DNA from: G020354785 sp964461435
GTDB taxonomy: Bacteria; Bacteroidota; Bacteroidia; Bacteroidales; UBA10428
Assembly (NCBI GenBank): GCA_964461435.1
Contig: CAYWUI010000003.1
Coordinates: 60,447 to 124,446 of the forward strand
Length of the DNA stretch: 64,000 bases
Direction of reading: 5' to 3'
Positions 52,751 through 61,425 of the stretch are shown here, piece after piece. How positions within the stretch are numbered: the stretch's first letter is position 1; every line of letters begins with the position of its first letter. The translations under genes and the position numbers were made by a program. A model generated the notes under the pieces. It did no database searches. It worked only from the letters and a program-made list of their open reading frames with translations, and had not been told where the DNA came from.

Positions 52751-52780
52751 TTGTTTTTCAAAAAAAAAAATCTACCTTTG
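52751..52780 (+). promoter_or_regulatory. Main promoter of the str–S10–spc operon (TTG-N19-TACCTTTG)
   Basis: TTG (52751–52753) lies exactly 19 bases before TACCTTTG (52773–52780), an excellent fit to the Bacteroidota housekeeping consensus, with a ten-A tract in the spacer. Transcription should start near 52787, about 35 bases before the rpsL ATG at 52822. Confidence 0.8.
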
Positions 52781-52821
52781 CAACCCAATTTACGGACTTG
52801 AAACCAAGTATATTAGTATAT

Positions 52822-53193
52822 ATGCCAACTATACAGCAATTAGTAAGAAAAGGAAGATCAAAAATTAAGGACAAAAGTAAAGCTCCTGCGCTTGATCTTT
52901 GTCCCCAGAAAAGGGGAGTATGTGTACGTGTTTATACCACAACTCCTAAAAAGCCAAATTCTGCCATGCGAAAAGTAGCAAGGGTAAGGTTAACAAATGG
53001 CAAAGAAGTGAACGCATATATACCGGGAGAAGGCCACAATTTACAGGAACACTCGATTGTATTGATAAGGGGGGGCAGGGTAAAAGATCTGCCAGGTGTA
53101 CGATATCATTTAATAAGGGGTGCATTGGACACATCAGGGGTTGAAGGACGTACCCAGAGAAGATCAAAATACGGTGCAAAGATGCCCAAGTAA
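52822..53193 (+). CDS. rpsL: 30S ribosomal protein S12
   Basis: A 123-residue decoding-centre protein that opens the operon. It contains TPKKPNSAMRKVARVRLTNG and RGGRVKDLPGVRYH. Lys43 and Lys88, the positions altered in streptomycin-resistant mutants, are wild type, as is Asp89, the usual methylthiolation site. The ATG at 52822 (MPTIQQLVRKGR) is the family start; an upstream in-frame TTG lies in the leader. rpsG follows after 25 bases. Confidence 0.98.
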   Translation: MPTIQQLVRKGRSKIKDKSKAPALDLCPQKRGVCVRVYTTTPKKPNSAMRKVARVRLTNGKEVNAYIPGEGHNLQEHSIVLIRGGRVKDLPGVRYHLIRGALDTSGVEGRTQRRSKYGAKMPK

Positions 53194-53218
53194 TAATTTA
53201 GTTAATAATAAATTAACA

Positions 53219-53695
53219 ATGAGAAAAGCAAAACCAAAAAGAAATATACTTCTCCCTGATCCGAAATTTAATGACCCTCTTGTTACAAGGTTTGTGAACA
53301 GTATTATGTTTGAAGGGAAAAAGAGTGTTGCTTTCAAGATATTTTACGAGGCACTTGAGATTGTTGAAGAAAAGGGCAAAGACCTGGAAGGAACACCGCT
53401 GGAAATTTGGAAAAAAGCCCTTGATAATATCACTCCTCAGGTTGAAGTTAAAAGCAGAAGAGTTGGAGGTGCTACATTTCAGGTACCCACTGAGATAAGA
53501 CCTGACAGAAAAATATGCCTCAGCATGAAAAATATGATCCAGTTTGCAAGAAAAAGAAGTGGAAATTCTATGAGCGAGAAACTGGCAGCTGAAATACTTG
53601 CTGCATACAATGAAGAAGGGGGAGCTTTTAAAAAGAAAGAAGAAACGCATAGAATGGCTGAAGCAAACAAAGCATTTGCACACTTCAGGTTCTGA
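53219..53695 (+). CDS. rpsG: 30S ribosomal protein S7
   Basis: A 158-residue small-subunit head protein that nucleates assembly around the 16S 3' domain and contacts the E-site tRNA. MRKAKPKRNILLPDPKFNDPLV is the Bacteroidota-style start, GGATFQVPTEIRPDRK and HRMAEANKAFAHFRF are diagnostic. Length is normal. A longer reading upstream overlaps rpsL and is rejected. fusA begins 57 bases downstream. Confidence 0.98.
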   Translation: MRKAKPKRNILLPDPKFNDPLVTRFVNSIMFEGKKSVAFKIFYEALEIVEEKGKDLEGTPLEIWKKALDNITPQVEVKSRRVGGATFQVPTEIRPDRKICLSMKNMIQFARKRSGNSMSEKLAAEILAAYNEEGGAFKKKEETHRMAEANKAFAHFRF

Positions 53696-53752
53696 CAAAG
53701 ATATTTGACAATATTAGAATTTTATTATAGCTGCTAGCTGATAATTAGTATA

Positions 53753-55861
53753 ATGAGTAAAGATTTAACTTATACCAGGAACATTGGGATTATGGCCCAT
53801 ATCGATGCCGGTAAGACTACCACTACCGAGCGCATACTGTTCTATACTGGTATAACTCACCGCATTGGCGAAGTTGACGATGGAGCTGCAACTATGGACT
53901 GGATGATACAGGAACAGGAAAGAGGGATCACAATTACTTCTGCCGCAACTACCACTTACTGGAATTTCCAGGATAACAAATTCAAAATTAATATTATAGA
54001 TACTCCCGGACATGTTGATTTCACTGTTGAGGTTGAACGATCATTGCGGGTATTGGATGGTGCTATTATAATATTCTGTGCCGTGGGAGGTGTGGAGCCT
54101 CAGTCAGAGACTGTATGGAGACAGGCTGATAAATACGGAATCCCCCGAATAGCATTTGTAAATAAAATGGATCGCGCAGGCGCTGATTTTTTTAATGTTG
54201 TCAAACAAATCAAGGAAAAACTGGGAGCCAACCCCGTGCCTGTCCAGTTACCCATAGGTTCTGAAGAATCATTTGAAGGTGTGGTTGATCTTATTGAACA
54301 GCGTGCTGTTATCTGGAAAGAAGATGATACATTGGGGATGAAGTATGAATATACTGATATTCCCGGGGATATGTTAGAAATAACCGAGGAATGGCGTGAT
54401 AAGTTAATGGAGGTAGTATGTGAAACCGATGATGGCCTGCTTGAAAAATTCCTCGAAAATAAAGAATCTATTACTGTTGAAGAATTATTAAAGGCAACGC
54501 GCAAAGCTACCCTTAAAAGGACAATCATACCTGTATTGTGCGGCGCAGCATTTAAAAACAAAGGAGTACAGCGACTCCTGGATGCTATTTCCGCTTTCCT
54601 TCCTAATCCTTATGATATTGGTCCGGTTAAGGGCAGAAATCCCCGTAACGATCAAAAAATAGAGAGGAATCCGAATCCGGATGAACCATTGGCAGCACTG
54701 GCCTTTAAAATAGCTACCGATCCTTTTGTCGGAAGACTTGTTTTTCTCAGGATTTATTCAGGATATATTGAATCCGGAATGAACGTTTATAATCCCAGAA
54801 CTGAGAAAAAGGAAAGAATTACCCGCCTTTATCAGATGCATGCTAATAAGCAAATTCCCAAAAACCGGATTGAAGCGGGTGATATTTGCGCTGCTGTCGG
54901 ACTGAAAGAATTGGTCACCGGTGATACACTGTGTGATATTAAAAAACCTATCTATCTTGAATCAATGACTTTTCCGGAACCAGTGATTGGCATGGCCATA
55001 GAGCCCAAAGTGCAGGCAGATATTATGAAGCTTGGAATTGCGCTGGGTAAATTATCTGAAGAAGATCCGACTTTCCAGGTAAAAATAGATGAGGACTCGG
55101 GACAAACCATAATAAGCGGAATGGGAGAACTTCACCTTGAAGTATTAATGGACAGGCTTAAAAGAGAATTTAACCTTGAATGTAATAACGGCACTCCACA
55201 GGTAGCATATAAAGAAGCGATAGATTCAATAGTCCAATACAGGGAAGTATTTAAAAAGCAAACTGGTGGCAAAGGAAGGTTTGCAGATATTCTTGTCGAA
55301 CTTTCACCGGCTGATAAAGGTGTTAAGGGCCTCCAGTTTATTGATGAGGTTAAGGGCCGGAACATACCCAGAGAATTTATACCTGCAGTGGAAAAAGGAT
55401 TTAAAGAAGCTATGCGTAACGGGATATTGGCGGGATTCCCCCTTAACAGTCTGAAAGTTGTACTTAAAGACGGCTCTTTTCACCCTGTTGACTCTGACTC
55501 CTTATCTTTTGAAATTGCGGCCAGACAGGCTTTTAAAAATGCTATGAAAAAAGCAAAGGTGAAATTGCTGGAACCAATAATGGCAGCTGAAGTAGTGACC
55601 CCCGAAGAATATATGGGTGATGTTATTGCTGACTTTAACAGACGAAGAGGGAAAATTGAAGGTATGGAAACCAAAGGCGGGGCGAGGGTGATTAAGGCCA
55701 AGGTGCCCCTTGCCGAAAAATTCGGCTACGTGACAATATTAAGAACTATAACATCAGGCAGGGCAACATCAACAATGGAATTCTCGCATTATGAAGAAGT
55801 GCCTCCTGAAATTGCACAGGATGTAATTGAGAAAATTAAAGGACTGAAAGCTTTTGTATAA
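53753..55861 (+). CDS. fusA: Elongation factor G
   Basis: The 702-residue canonical translocase GTPase. All G motifs are intact: AHIDAGKTT (15–23), ERGITITSAATT in switch I, DTPGHVDF, NKMDRAGAD and the domain IV/V blocks ending KVPLAEKFGYVTILR and TMEFSHYEEVP. It contrasts with the degenerate EF-G-like paralogue encoded divergently 1.2 kb upstream. No tuf gene follows; rpsJ starts 22 bases downstream. Confidence 0.98.
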   Translation: MSKDLTYTRNIGIMAHIDAGKTTTTERILFYTGITHRIGEVDDGAATMDWMIQEQERGITITSAATTTYWNFQDNKFKINIIDTPGHVDFTVEVERSLRVLDGAIIIFCAVGGVEPQSETVWRQADKYGIPRIAFVNKMDRAGADFFNVVKQIKEKLGANPVPVQLPIGSEESFEGVVDLIEQRAVIWKEDDTLGMKYEYTDIPGDMLEITEEWRDKLMEVVCETDDGLLEKFLENKESITVEELLKATRKATLKRTIIPVLCGAAFKNKGVQRLLDAISAFLPNPYDIGPVKGRNPRNDQKIERNPNPDEPLAALAFKIATDPFVGRLVFLRIYSGYIESGMNVYNPRTEKKERITRLYQMHANKQIPKNRIEAGDICAAVGLKELVTGDTLCDIKKPIYLESMTFPEPVIGMAIEPKVQADIMKLGIALGKLSEEDPTFQVKIDEDSGQTIISGMGELHLEVLMDRLKREFNLECNNGTPQVAYKEAIDSIVQYREVFKKQTGGKGRFADILVELSPADKGVKGLQFIDEVKGRNIPREFIPAVEKGFKEAMRNGILAGFPLNSLKVVLKDGSFHPVDSDSLSFEIAARQAFKNAMKKAKVKLLEPIMAAEVVTPEEYMGDVIADFNRRRGKIEGMETKGGARVIKAKVPLAEKFGYVTILRTITSGRATSTMEFSHYEEVPPEIAQDVIEKIKGLKAFV

Positions 55862-55883
55862 TTAAAATTTATTATTAAAAATA

Positions 55884-56189
55884 ATGAGCCAGAAGATAAG
55901 AATAAAATTGAAGTCTTATGATCATAATCTAGTAGACAAATCTGCTGAGAAAATTGTAAAGACTGTAAAAACAACCGGAGCAGTGGTAAACGGACCTATT
56001 CCTTTACCCACGCATAAGAGAATATTTACAGTCCTGAGGTCTCCCTTTGTAAATAAAAAATCAAGGGAGCAATTCCAGCTATCGTCATACAAAAGACTAC
56101 TGGATATATATAGCTCTACTCCCAAAACTATTGATGCGTTAATGAAACTGGAGCTGCCGAGCGGAGTAGAAGTCGAGATAAAAGTATAA
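55884..56189 (+). CDS. rpsJ: 30S ribosomal protein S10
   Basis: A 101-residue protein of the 30S head that also binds NusB in antitermination. KIRIKLKSYDHNLVDKSAEK and TGAVVNGPIPLPTHKR are diagnostic. It begins the S10 gene block, fused here directly to the str genes, and ends SGVEVEIKV. rplC follows after 22 bases. Confidence 0.98.
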   Translation: MSQKIRIKLKSYDHNLVDKSAEKIVKTVKTTGAVVNGPIPLPTHKRIFTVLRSPFVNKKSREQFQLSSYKRLLDIYSSTPKTIDALMKLELPSGVEVEIKV

Positions 56190-56211
56190 CAATTATAAAA
56201 CTTAATATACA

Positions 56212-56841
56212 ATGCCAGGATTAATAGGGAAAAAAATTGGTATGACTTCTGTCTTCGATGAAAATGGGAATAATGTGCCTTGCACTGTCCTTGAAGTAGG
56301 TCCCTGTGTTATAACTCAGATAAAAACCGTGGAAAAGGATGGTTATGCTGCTGTGCAGCTGTCTTTTGGTGATAAAAAAGAAAAAAACACTACCGGGGCC
56401 ATGATGGGCCATTTTAAAAAAGCCAACACCTCAGCAAAAAGAAAAGTCGTTGAACTAAGAGGATTTGTTAAACACTGGAAAATGGGCGATATTATTACGG
56501 TTGATTACTTCAAAGATGATGTATGGCTGGATGTTACCGCACAATCAAAAGGGAAAGGATTTCAGGGTGTTATTAAAAGACATAATTTTGCCGGCGTGGG
56601 TGATGCTACGCACGGACAGCATAACAGAAGCAGGGCACCTGGCTCTGTAGGCGCTTCTTCTTTCCCTTCCAGGGTATTTAAAGGAATGAGGATGGCCGGA
56701 CAAACCGGTAATAAAACAGTGAAAATACTTAACCTCAGGAAGGTAAAGATCATACCCGAACAAAATCTGTTAATCCTGAAAGGATCAGTACCCGGCTCAA
56801 AAGGTTCATATGTAGTTATTGAAAGTCCCGATAGAATATAA
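56212..56841 (+). CDS. rplC: 50S ribosomal protein L3
   Basis: A 209-residue protein that reaches the peptidyl transferase centre. Start MPGLIGKKIGMTSVFDENG and the loop RAPGSVGASSFPSRVFKG are typical. The conserved Arg/Gly-rich extension near MAGQTGNKTVKILNL is intact. Length matches the family; rplD starts 13 bases after the stop. Confidence 0.98.
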   Translation: MPGLIGKKIGMTSVFDENGNNVPCTVLEVGPCVITQIKTVEKDGYAAVQLSFGDKKEKNTTGAMMGHFKKANTSAKRKVVELRGFVKHWKMGDIITVDYFKDDVWLDVTAQSKGKGFQGVIKRHNFAGVGDATHGQHNRSRAPGSVGASSFPSRVFKGMRMAGQTGNKTVKILNLRKVKIIPEQNLLILKGSVPGSKGSYVVIESPDRI

Positions 56842-56854
56842 AATTAAATGCTAA

Positions 56855-57484
56855 ATGAAACTGTCTGTTTTAAATACTTCAGGAAAAGATACAGGTAAAA
56901 AAATCGAATTAAAAGATTCTGTTTTTGGTATAGAACCAAACGATCATGCCATATATCTCGATGTTAAGCAGTACCTTGCAAACAAACGTCAGGGAACAAG
57001 TAAAACAAAAGAAAGAGCAGAAATAACAGGAAGCACAAGAAAACTAAGAAGACAAAAAGGTACAGGCTCAGCGCGTGTTGGCAGTATAAAAAATCCAATA
57101 TTTAGAGGAGGAGGCAGAATTTTCGGACCACAGCCCCGCAGTTATGGCTTTAAATTGAATAAAAAAGTGAAAAAATTAGCACGCAAATCAGCTCTCTCTT
57201 ACAAAGCCAGGAATAATGGCATTATGATTATGGAAGATTTTAATTTTGAATTGCCCAGGACAAAAGAATATATTAAGCTGGTTGATAATTTAAAAATAAA
57301 AGACAATAAATCTTTAATAGTGCTGAGCGAACCGAATAAAAATATATATTTGTCATCCCGAAATTTAAAAGATTCAAAGGTAGTATCTGTTTCAGATTTA
57401 ACAACATACGACATCATGAACTGTTCCATTATTGTCTTTGAGGAAGGTTCTATTGATGTTCTTAATAAAATGTATGAAAATTAA
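56855..57484 (+). CDS. rplD: 50S ribosomal protein L4
   Basis: A 209-residue protein lining the exit tunnel; in E. coli it also autoregulates the S10 operon. The tunnel loop is seen as GSTRKLRRQKGTGSARVGSI and RGGGRIFGPQPRSY. The C-terminal globular part ends NKMYEN. No E. coli-type S10 leader was seen upstream of rpsJ, so that autoregulation is not supported here. Confidence 0.97.
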   Translation: MKLSVLNTSGKDTGKKIELKDSVFGIEPNDHAIYLDVKQYLANKRQGTSKTKERAEITGSTRKLRRQKGTGSARVGSIKNPIFRGGGRIFGPQPRSYGFKLNKKVKKLARKSALSYKARNNGIMIMEDFNFELPRTKEYIKLVDNLKIKDNKSLIVLSEPNKNIYLSSRNLKDSKVVSVSDLTTYDIMNCSIIVFEEGSIDVLNKMYEN

Positions 57485-57502
57485 ATTACTTAATTAAATA
57501 AA

Positions 57503-57793
57503 ATGAGCATACTATTAAAGCCCATCGTTACTGAAAAAATGACTTCGCAAGGTGAAGATATGAACCGGTATTGTTTTATTGTCGACAAAAGGGCTAATAA
57601 ACTTGAAATAAAGAAGGCTGTTGAAGAATTGTATGATGTATCAGTAGCCTCTGTTAATACTATGCGTTACAGAGGAAAGATGAAAATGAGGTACACAAGA
57701 ACCGGAATTATCAGCGGAAATACAAAATCGCTTAAAAAAGCGATAATTACTTTAATTGAAGGAGATACAATAGATTTTTATAGCAATATCTAA
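57503..57793 (+). CDS. rplW: 50S ribosomal protein L23
   Basis: A 96-residue tunnel-exit protein that docks trigger factor and SRP. LLKPIVTEKMT and YCFIVDKRANKLEIKKAVEELYDV are diagnostic, and the loop MRYRGKMKMRYTRTG is present. It lies 18 bases after rplD and 9 bases before rplB. Confidence 0.96.
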   Translation: MSILLKPIVTEKMTSQGEDMNRYCFIVDKRANKLEIKKAVEELYDVSVASVNTMRYRGKMKMRYTRTGIISGNTKSLKKAIITLIEGDTIDFYSNI

Positions 57794-57802
57794 TTATTTA
57801 AT

Positions 57803-58636
57803 ATGGCTGTACGAAAACTTAAACCGGTAACACCTGGTCAGAGACATAAAATAGCATCTGATTTTGATGATATAACAAAGGTTGCCCCTGAGAAATCCTT
57901 AATAAGACCTCTCAGGAAAACAGGTGGTCGAAACAATTATGGTAAAATGACCATGAGATATATTGGAGGTGGCCATAAACGAAAATACAGAGCTATTGAT
58001 TTCCTTAGAAATAAAGACGGCATAGCAGCTACTGTTAAAAGTATTGAATACGATCCAAACCGGACAGCAAGAATATCGCTGCTGGTTTATGAAGATGGGG
58101 AAAAAAGATACATAATTGCACCTAACGGACTAAAAGTTGGACAAACGGTAAGATCAGGAAGCGGGATAGCACCTGAAGTTGGAAATACTTTGACTCTGTC
58201 TGAAATACCTCTGGGGACACTTGTTCATAACATAGAGCTAAAACCCGGCAGAGGTGGTGTACTGGCAAGAAGTGCCGGTTCCTATGCACAGCTTACTTCA
58301 AGGGATGGCAAATATGCAATAATTAAATTACCTTCCGGCGAATCAAGGATGATACTTACGTCCTGCAGAGCTACCATCGGAACAGTTTCAAATTCTGATC
58401 ACGGTCTTGAAAGATCGGGTAAAGCCGGCAGATCAAGATGGCTGGGCAGAAGGCCGAGAGTGAGAGGAGTTGCTATGAATCCGGTTGATCATCCTATGGG
58501 GGGAGGTGAAGGTAAAGCTTCGGGTGGCCATCCCAGATCAAGAAAAGGAATAATTGCCAAAGGTTTCAAAACAAGATCAAAGAATAAAGAATCAAATAAA
58601 TATATTATCGAAAAACGTAAGACTAAAAACGATTAA
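57803..58636 (+). CDS. rplB: 50S ribosomal protein L2
   Basis: A 277-residue core protein next to the peptidyl transferase centre. GGGHKRKYRAIDFLRNKDG and the C-terminal VRGVAMNPVDHPMGGGEGK contain the conserved His and Gly loops. Its basic C-terminus ends IIEKRKTKND. rpsS begins 11 bases later. Confidence 0.98.
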   Translation: MAVRKLKPVTPGQRHKIASDFDDITKVAPEKSLIRPLRKTGGRNNYGKMTMRYIGGGHKRKYRAIDFLRNKDGIAATVKSIEYDPNRTARISLLVYEDGEKRYIIAPNGLKVGQTVRSGSGIAPEVGNTLTLSEIPLGTLVHNIELKPGRGGVLARSAGSYAQLTSRDGKYAIIKLPSGESRMILTSCRATIGTVSNSDHGLERSGKAGRSRWLGRRPRVRGVAMNPVDHPMGGGEGKASGGHPRSRKGIIAKGFKTRSKNKESNKYIIEKRKTKND

Positions 58637-58647
58637 CAGAATATACT

Positions 58648-58914
58648 ATGAGCAGGTCTCTGAAAAAAGGTCCATTTATCGACTTTAAACTTGAAAAAAG
58701 AATAATTGATATGAATAAGACTGGCAAAAAGTCGGTTATTAAAACATGGTCGAGAAGATCGGTTATATCCCCAGATTTCGTTGGGCATACTGTTGCAGTA
58801 CACAATGGCAACAAATTTATTCCTGTTTATATAACAGAGAATATGGTGGGACATAAGCTCGGGGAGTTTTCTCCAACAAGGATATTCAGGGGACACGGAG
58901 GTAAACAGAGATAA
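58648..58914 (+). CDS. rpsS: 30S ribosomal protein S19
   Basis: An 88-residue head protein near the A site. SRSLKKGPFIDFKLEKRI and SVIKTWSRRSVISPDFVGH are hallmark sequences; it ends FRGHGGKQR. Length is normal. rplV starts 31 bases downstream. Confidence 0.98.
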   Translation: MSRSLKKGPFIDFKLEKRIIDMNKTGKKSVIKTWSRRSVISPDFVGHTVAVHNGNKFIPVYITENMVGHKLGEFSPTRIFRGHGGKQR

Positions 58915-58945
58915 AATATAACGCACTTTAAAAAGATACAATAAA

Positions 58946-59374
58946 ATGGGGTCACGAAAAAGACAAAGAGCTGAACTTCTGAAAGAAGCGAGAAAAAACA
59001 AATATATCGCCAAACTTAATAATTGTCCTACTTCTCCCAGAAAAATGCGGCTTGTTGCAGATATGATCAGGGGAGAAGAGGTGAATAAGGCACTGGATTT
59101 ACTTAGATTTTCATCCAAGACGGTGGCCAAAAACGTTGAAAAACTTTTATTATCGGCTATTGCCAACTGGCAAGGCAAAAATGAAAAAGCCAGAATAGAC
59201 GATAGCCACCTTTTTGTCAAGGATATTTTTATAGATCAGGGCCGGACACTAAAAAGAATTCGCCCTGCACCCCAGGGAAGGGCATATAGAATACGAAAAA
59301 GATCAAATCACGTGACAATAATTTTAGATAGTTTAAATAAACCGGAAGAAAAAGAAAATCAAACTAAAAAATAA
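58946..59374 (+). CDS. rplV: 50S ribosomal protein L22
   Basis: A 142-residue exit-tunnel protein. CPTSPRKMRLVADMIRGEEV and the tunnel hairpin GRTLKRIRPAPQGRAYRIRK are present; the latter is where macrolide-resistance changes occur and looks wild type. A charged C-terminal extension (KPEEKENQTKK) goes beyond the E. coli length. rpsC starts 7 bases later. Confidence 0.97.
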   Translation: MGSRKRQRAELLKEARKNKYIAKLNNCPTSPRKMRLVADMIRGEEVNKALDLLRFSSKTVAKNVEKLLLSAIANWQGKNEKARIDDSHLFVKDIFIDQGRTLKRIRPAPQGRAYRIRKRSNHVTIILDSLNKPEEKENQTKK

Positions 59375-59381
59375 TATTTTA

Positions 59382-60080
59382 ATGGGACAAAAAGCAAATC
59401 CGATAGCCAATAGATTAGGCCTGATAAAGGGTTGGGATTCCAACTGGTTTGGAGGTAAATTTTATGCAGATAAAATTGCTGAGGATTTTAAGATCCGTGA
59501 GTATCTTAATGCAAGGCTCATGAAAGCAAGTATCTCAAAGATAATTATAGAACGTACCTTGAAGCTTATTACAGTTACTGTTAACACGGCAAGACCCGGA
59601 ATAATAATAGGCAAGGGAGGACAAGAAGTCGATAAACTCAAGGAAGAGCTAAAGAAAATAACAAATAAAGAGATCCAGATCAACATTTTTGAAGTTAAAA
59701 GGCCCGAATTGGATTCTACAATTGTAGCAAACAACATAGCAAAGCAAATTGAAGGTAAAATATCATACAGGAGAGCAATAAAGATGGCTATGGCATCAAC
59801 TATGAGGATGGGCGCTGAAGGAATAAAAGTAATGATATCAGGGAGACTGGGTGGTGCCGAAATGGCAAGATCGGAGATGTATAAAGAAGGAAGAACACCA
59901 TTGCATACATTAAGAGCCGATATTGATTACGCTGTCGCTGAGGCCCTGACAAAGGTCGGACTAATTGGAATAAAGGTGTGGATATGCAAAGGAGAAATTT
60001 TCGGTAAAAGGGACCTTTCTCCCAACATTGGAGTAAAAAGCTCCAAACCAAAAGGAAATATAAAGAAAAGAAGAAAATAG
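59382..60080 (+). CDS. rpsC: 30S ribosomal protein S3
   Basis: A 232-residue mRNA-entry protein. It starts GQKANPIANRLGLIKGWDS, contains a KH domain with IIIGKGGQEVDKLKEEL (GxxG loop) and ends in a basic GNIKKRRK. The family motif GAEGIKVMISGRLGGAEMAR follows the KH domain. A 49-base spacer with an SD site separates it from rplP. Confidence 0.98.
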   Translation: MGQKANPIANRLGLIKGWDSNWFGGKFYADKIAEDFKIREYLNARLMKASISKIIIERTLKLITVTVNTARPGIIIGKGGQEVDKLKEELKKITNKEIQINIFEVKRPELDSTIVANNIAKQIEGKISYRRAIKMAMASTMRMGAEGIKVMISGRLGGAEMARSEMYKEGRTPLHTLRADIDYAVAEALTKVGLIGIKVWICKGEIFGKRDLSPNIGVKSSKPKGNIKKRRK

Positions 60081-60116
60081 AAACCCAAAAGATTAAATGA
60101 ATTCCAGTACATAATT

Positions 60117-60122
60117 AAGGAG
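60117..60122 (+). promoter_or_regulatory. Shine-Dalgarno AAGGAG for rplP
   Basis: AAGGAG ends 7 bases before the rplP ATG at 60130. Most other genes in this window show no such sequence, so this is an unusual ribosome binding site for the organism. Confidence 0.7.
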
Positions 60123-60129
60123 TTTTAAA

Positions 60130-60552
60130 ATGTTACAACCAAAGAAAACAAAATATAGAAGACGTCAAAAGGGGAGAATGAAGGGAAGTGCTCAAAGGGG
60201 AAATACACTGGCCTTCGGTTCATTCGGCATTAAGGCATTGGAATCTGCATGGATTACCGGCCGGCAAATTGAGGCAGCACGCCAGGCAGTGACACGTCAC
60301 ATGAAGCGTGAAGGACAAATATGGATTCGGATATTTCCGGATAAGCCAATTACAAAAAAACCTGCGGAAGTTAGAATGGGCAAAGGCAAGGGTGCCCCTG
60401 AAGGATTCGTCGCTCCTGTTACTCCGGGCAGAATAATTATTGAAGCTGAAGGTGTATCCATAGCTGTAGCAAAAGAAGCTTTACGCCTGGCTGCACAAAA
60501 ACTTCCCATAACGACCAGGTTTGTGGTCAGACATGATTATGTTGATAATTAA
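60130..60552 (+). CDS. rplP: 50S ribosomal protein L16
   Basis: A 140-residue protein beside the A-site tRNA. It starts MLQPKKTKYRRRQKGRMKG and has RHMKREGQIWIRIFPDKP and GKGKGAPEGFVAPVTPG, where GKGKG lies near tRNA. All hallmarks are intact. It is preceded by one of three clear SD sequences in the operon. Confidence 0.98.
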   Translation: MLQPKKTKYRRRQKGRMKGSAQRGNTLAFGSFGIKALESAWITGRQIEAARQAVTRHMKREGQIWIRIFPDKPITKKPAEVRMGKGKGAPEGFVAPVTPGRIIIEAEGVSIAVAKEALRLAAQKLPITTRFVVRHDYVDN

Positions 60553-60563
60553 TACTTTTAGTT

Positions 60564-60770
60564 ATGAAAGCATCTGAGATTAAAGAACTCTCTGTAAAAG
60601 AAATTGAAGAAAGGATTGACAATGAGAAAAATTTCCTGATAAAGCAGAAGCTCAATCATGCAATTTCTCCGCTTGACAATCCATTGAAAATCAGGGAAAC
60701 AAAAAGAACTATTGCGCGGCTGGAAACTATACGTCGGATAAAATTACTGGAAAAGAATAAAGAAACCTAA
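60564..60770 (+). CDS. rpmC: 50S ribosomal protein L29
   Basis: A 68-residue protein at the tunnel exit. MKASEIKELSVKEIEERI opens two long helices and the second has NPLKIRETKRTIARLETI. Length is normal. It is 11 bases after rplP and 10 bases before rpsQ. Confidence 0.95.
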   Translation: MKASEIKELSVKEIEERIDNEKNFLIKQKLNHAISPLDNPLKIRETKRTIARLETIRRIKLLEKNKET

Positions 60771-60780
60771 TCTATAATAA

Positions 60781-61038
60781 ATGGAGAAAAAAAATTTAAG
60801 AAAAGAGCGCGTCGGTATAGTTGTTAGTAACAAGATGGATAAATCCATTATAGTTGCTGAAAAAAGAAAGGTGATGCATCCTATATATGGAAAGTATATT
60901 AACAAGACTAACAAATTTGTCGCCCATGATGAGAAAAACGAATGCAACATAGGTGATTTGGTCAGAATTATGGAAACACGTCCATTGAGTAAGAAAAAAA
61001 ACTGGAGATTAATTGAAATAATTGAAAGAGCTAAATAG
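60781..61038 (+). CDS. rpsQ: 30S ribosomal protein S17
   Basis: An 85-residue OB-fold primary 16S rRNA-binding protein. RKERVGIVVSNKMDKSIIVA and HPIYGKYINKTNKFVAHDEK are diagnostic, followed by GDLVRIMETRPLSKKKNWRL. It ends 2 bases before the rplN ATG. Confidence 0.97.
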   Translation: MEKKNLRKERVGIVVSNKMDKSIIVAEKRKVMHPIYGKYINKTNKFVAHDEKNECNIGDLVRIMETRPLSKKKNWRLIEIIERAK

Positions 61039-61040
61039 TC

Positions 61041-61406
61041 ATGATACAACAAGAATCAAAAATGTCAGTAGCTGACAATAGCGGTGCTAAAGAAGTTCTG
61101 TGTATAAGAGTCCTGGGTGGCACAAAGAAAAGATATGCAAGCATTGGCGATAAAGTGGTTGTTACTGTTAAAAATGCATTGCCTTCAGGAGAAGTAAAAA
61201 AAGGTACAGTAAGTATGGCTGTTGTTGTCAGAACAAAAAAAGAGGTTCGAAGATCTGACGGTTCATATATACGTTTTGATGATAATGCCTGCGTTCTTCT
61301 TACCAATGCGGAAGAATTAAGAGGCACAAGAATTTTTGGGCCCGTAGCACGGGAGCTTCGCGATAAATACATGAAAATTATATCATTGGCACCTGAAGTT
61401 TTGTAA
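61041..61406 (+). CDS. rplN: 50S ribosomal protein L14
   Basis: A 121-residue protein at the inter-subunit interface. MIQQESKMSVADNSGAKEV is the canonical start, and RSDGSYIRFDDNACVLL and GTRIFGPVARELRDKYMKI are present. Length is normal. rplX begins 19 bases downstream. Confidence 0.98.
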   Translation: MIQQESKMSVADNSGAKEVLCIRVLGGTKKRYASIGDKVVVTVKNALPSGEVKKGTVSMAVVVRTKKEVRRSDGSYIRFDDNACVLLTNAEELRGTRIFGPVARELRDKYMKIISLAPEVL

Positions 61407-61425
61407 CAAACTAAAATTAAATTAA

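Noticed and set aside
53120..53218. Upstream extension of rpsG into rpsL
   Set aside because: S7 homologues start at MRKAKPKRN; the extension is an rpsL shadow.
53213..53698. 161-codon open frame opposite rpsG
   Set aside because: rpsG is certain and the antisense frame shows Cys/Phe-rich unstructured sequence without a start signal.
58633..59220. Long open frame on the minus strand opposite rpsS and rplV
   Set aside because: It lies entirely opposite two conserved ribosomal protein genes, has no promoter or family resemblance, and is a shadow of their codon pattern.
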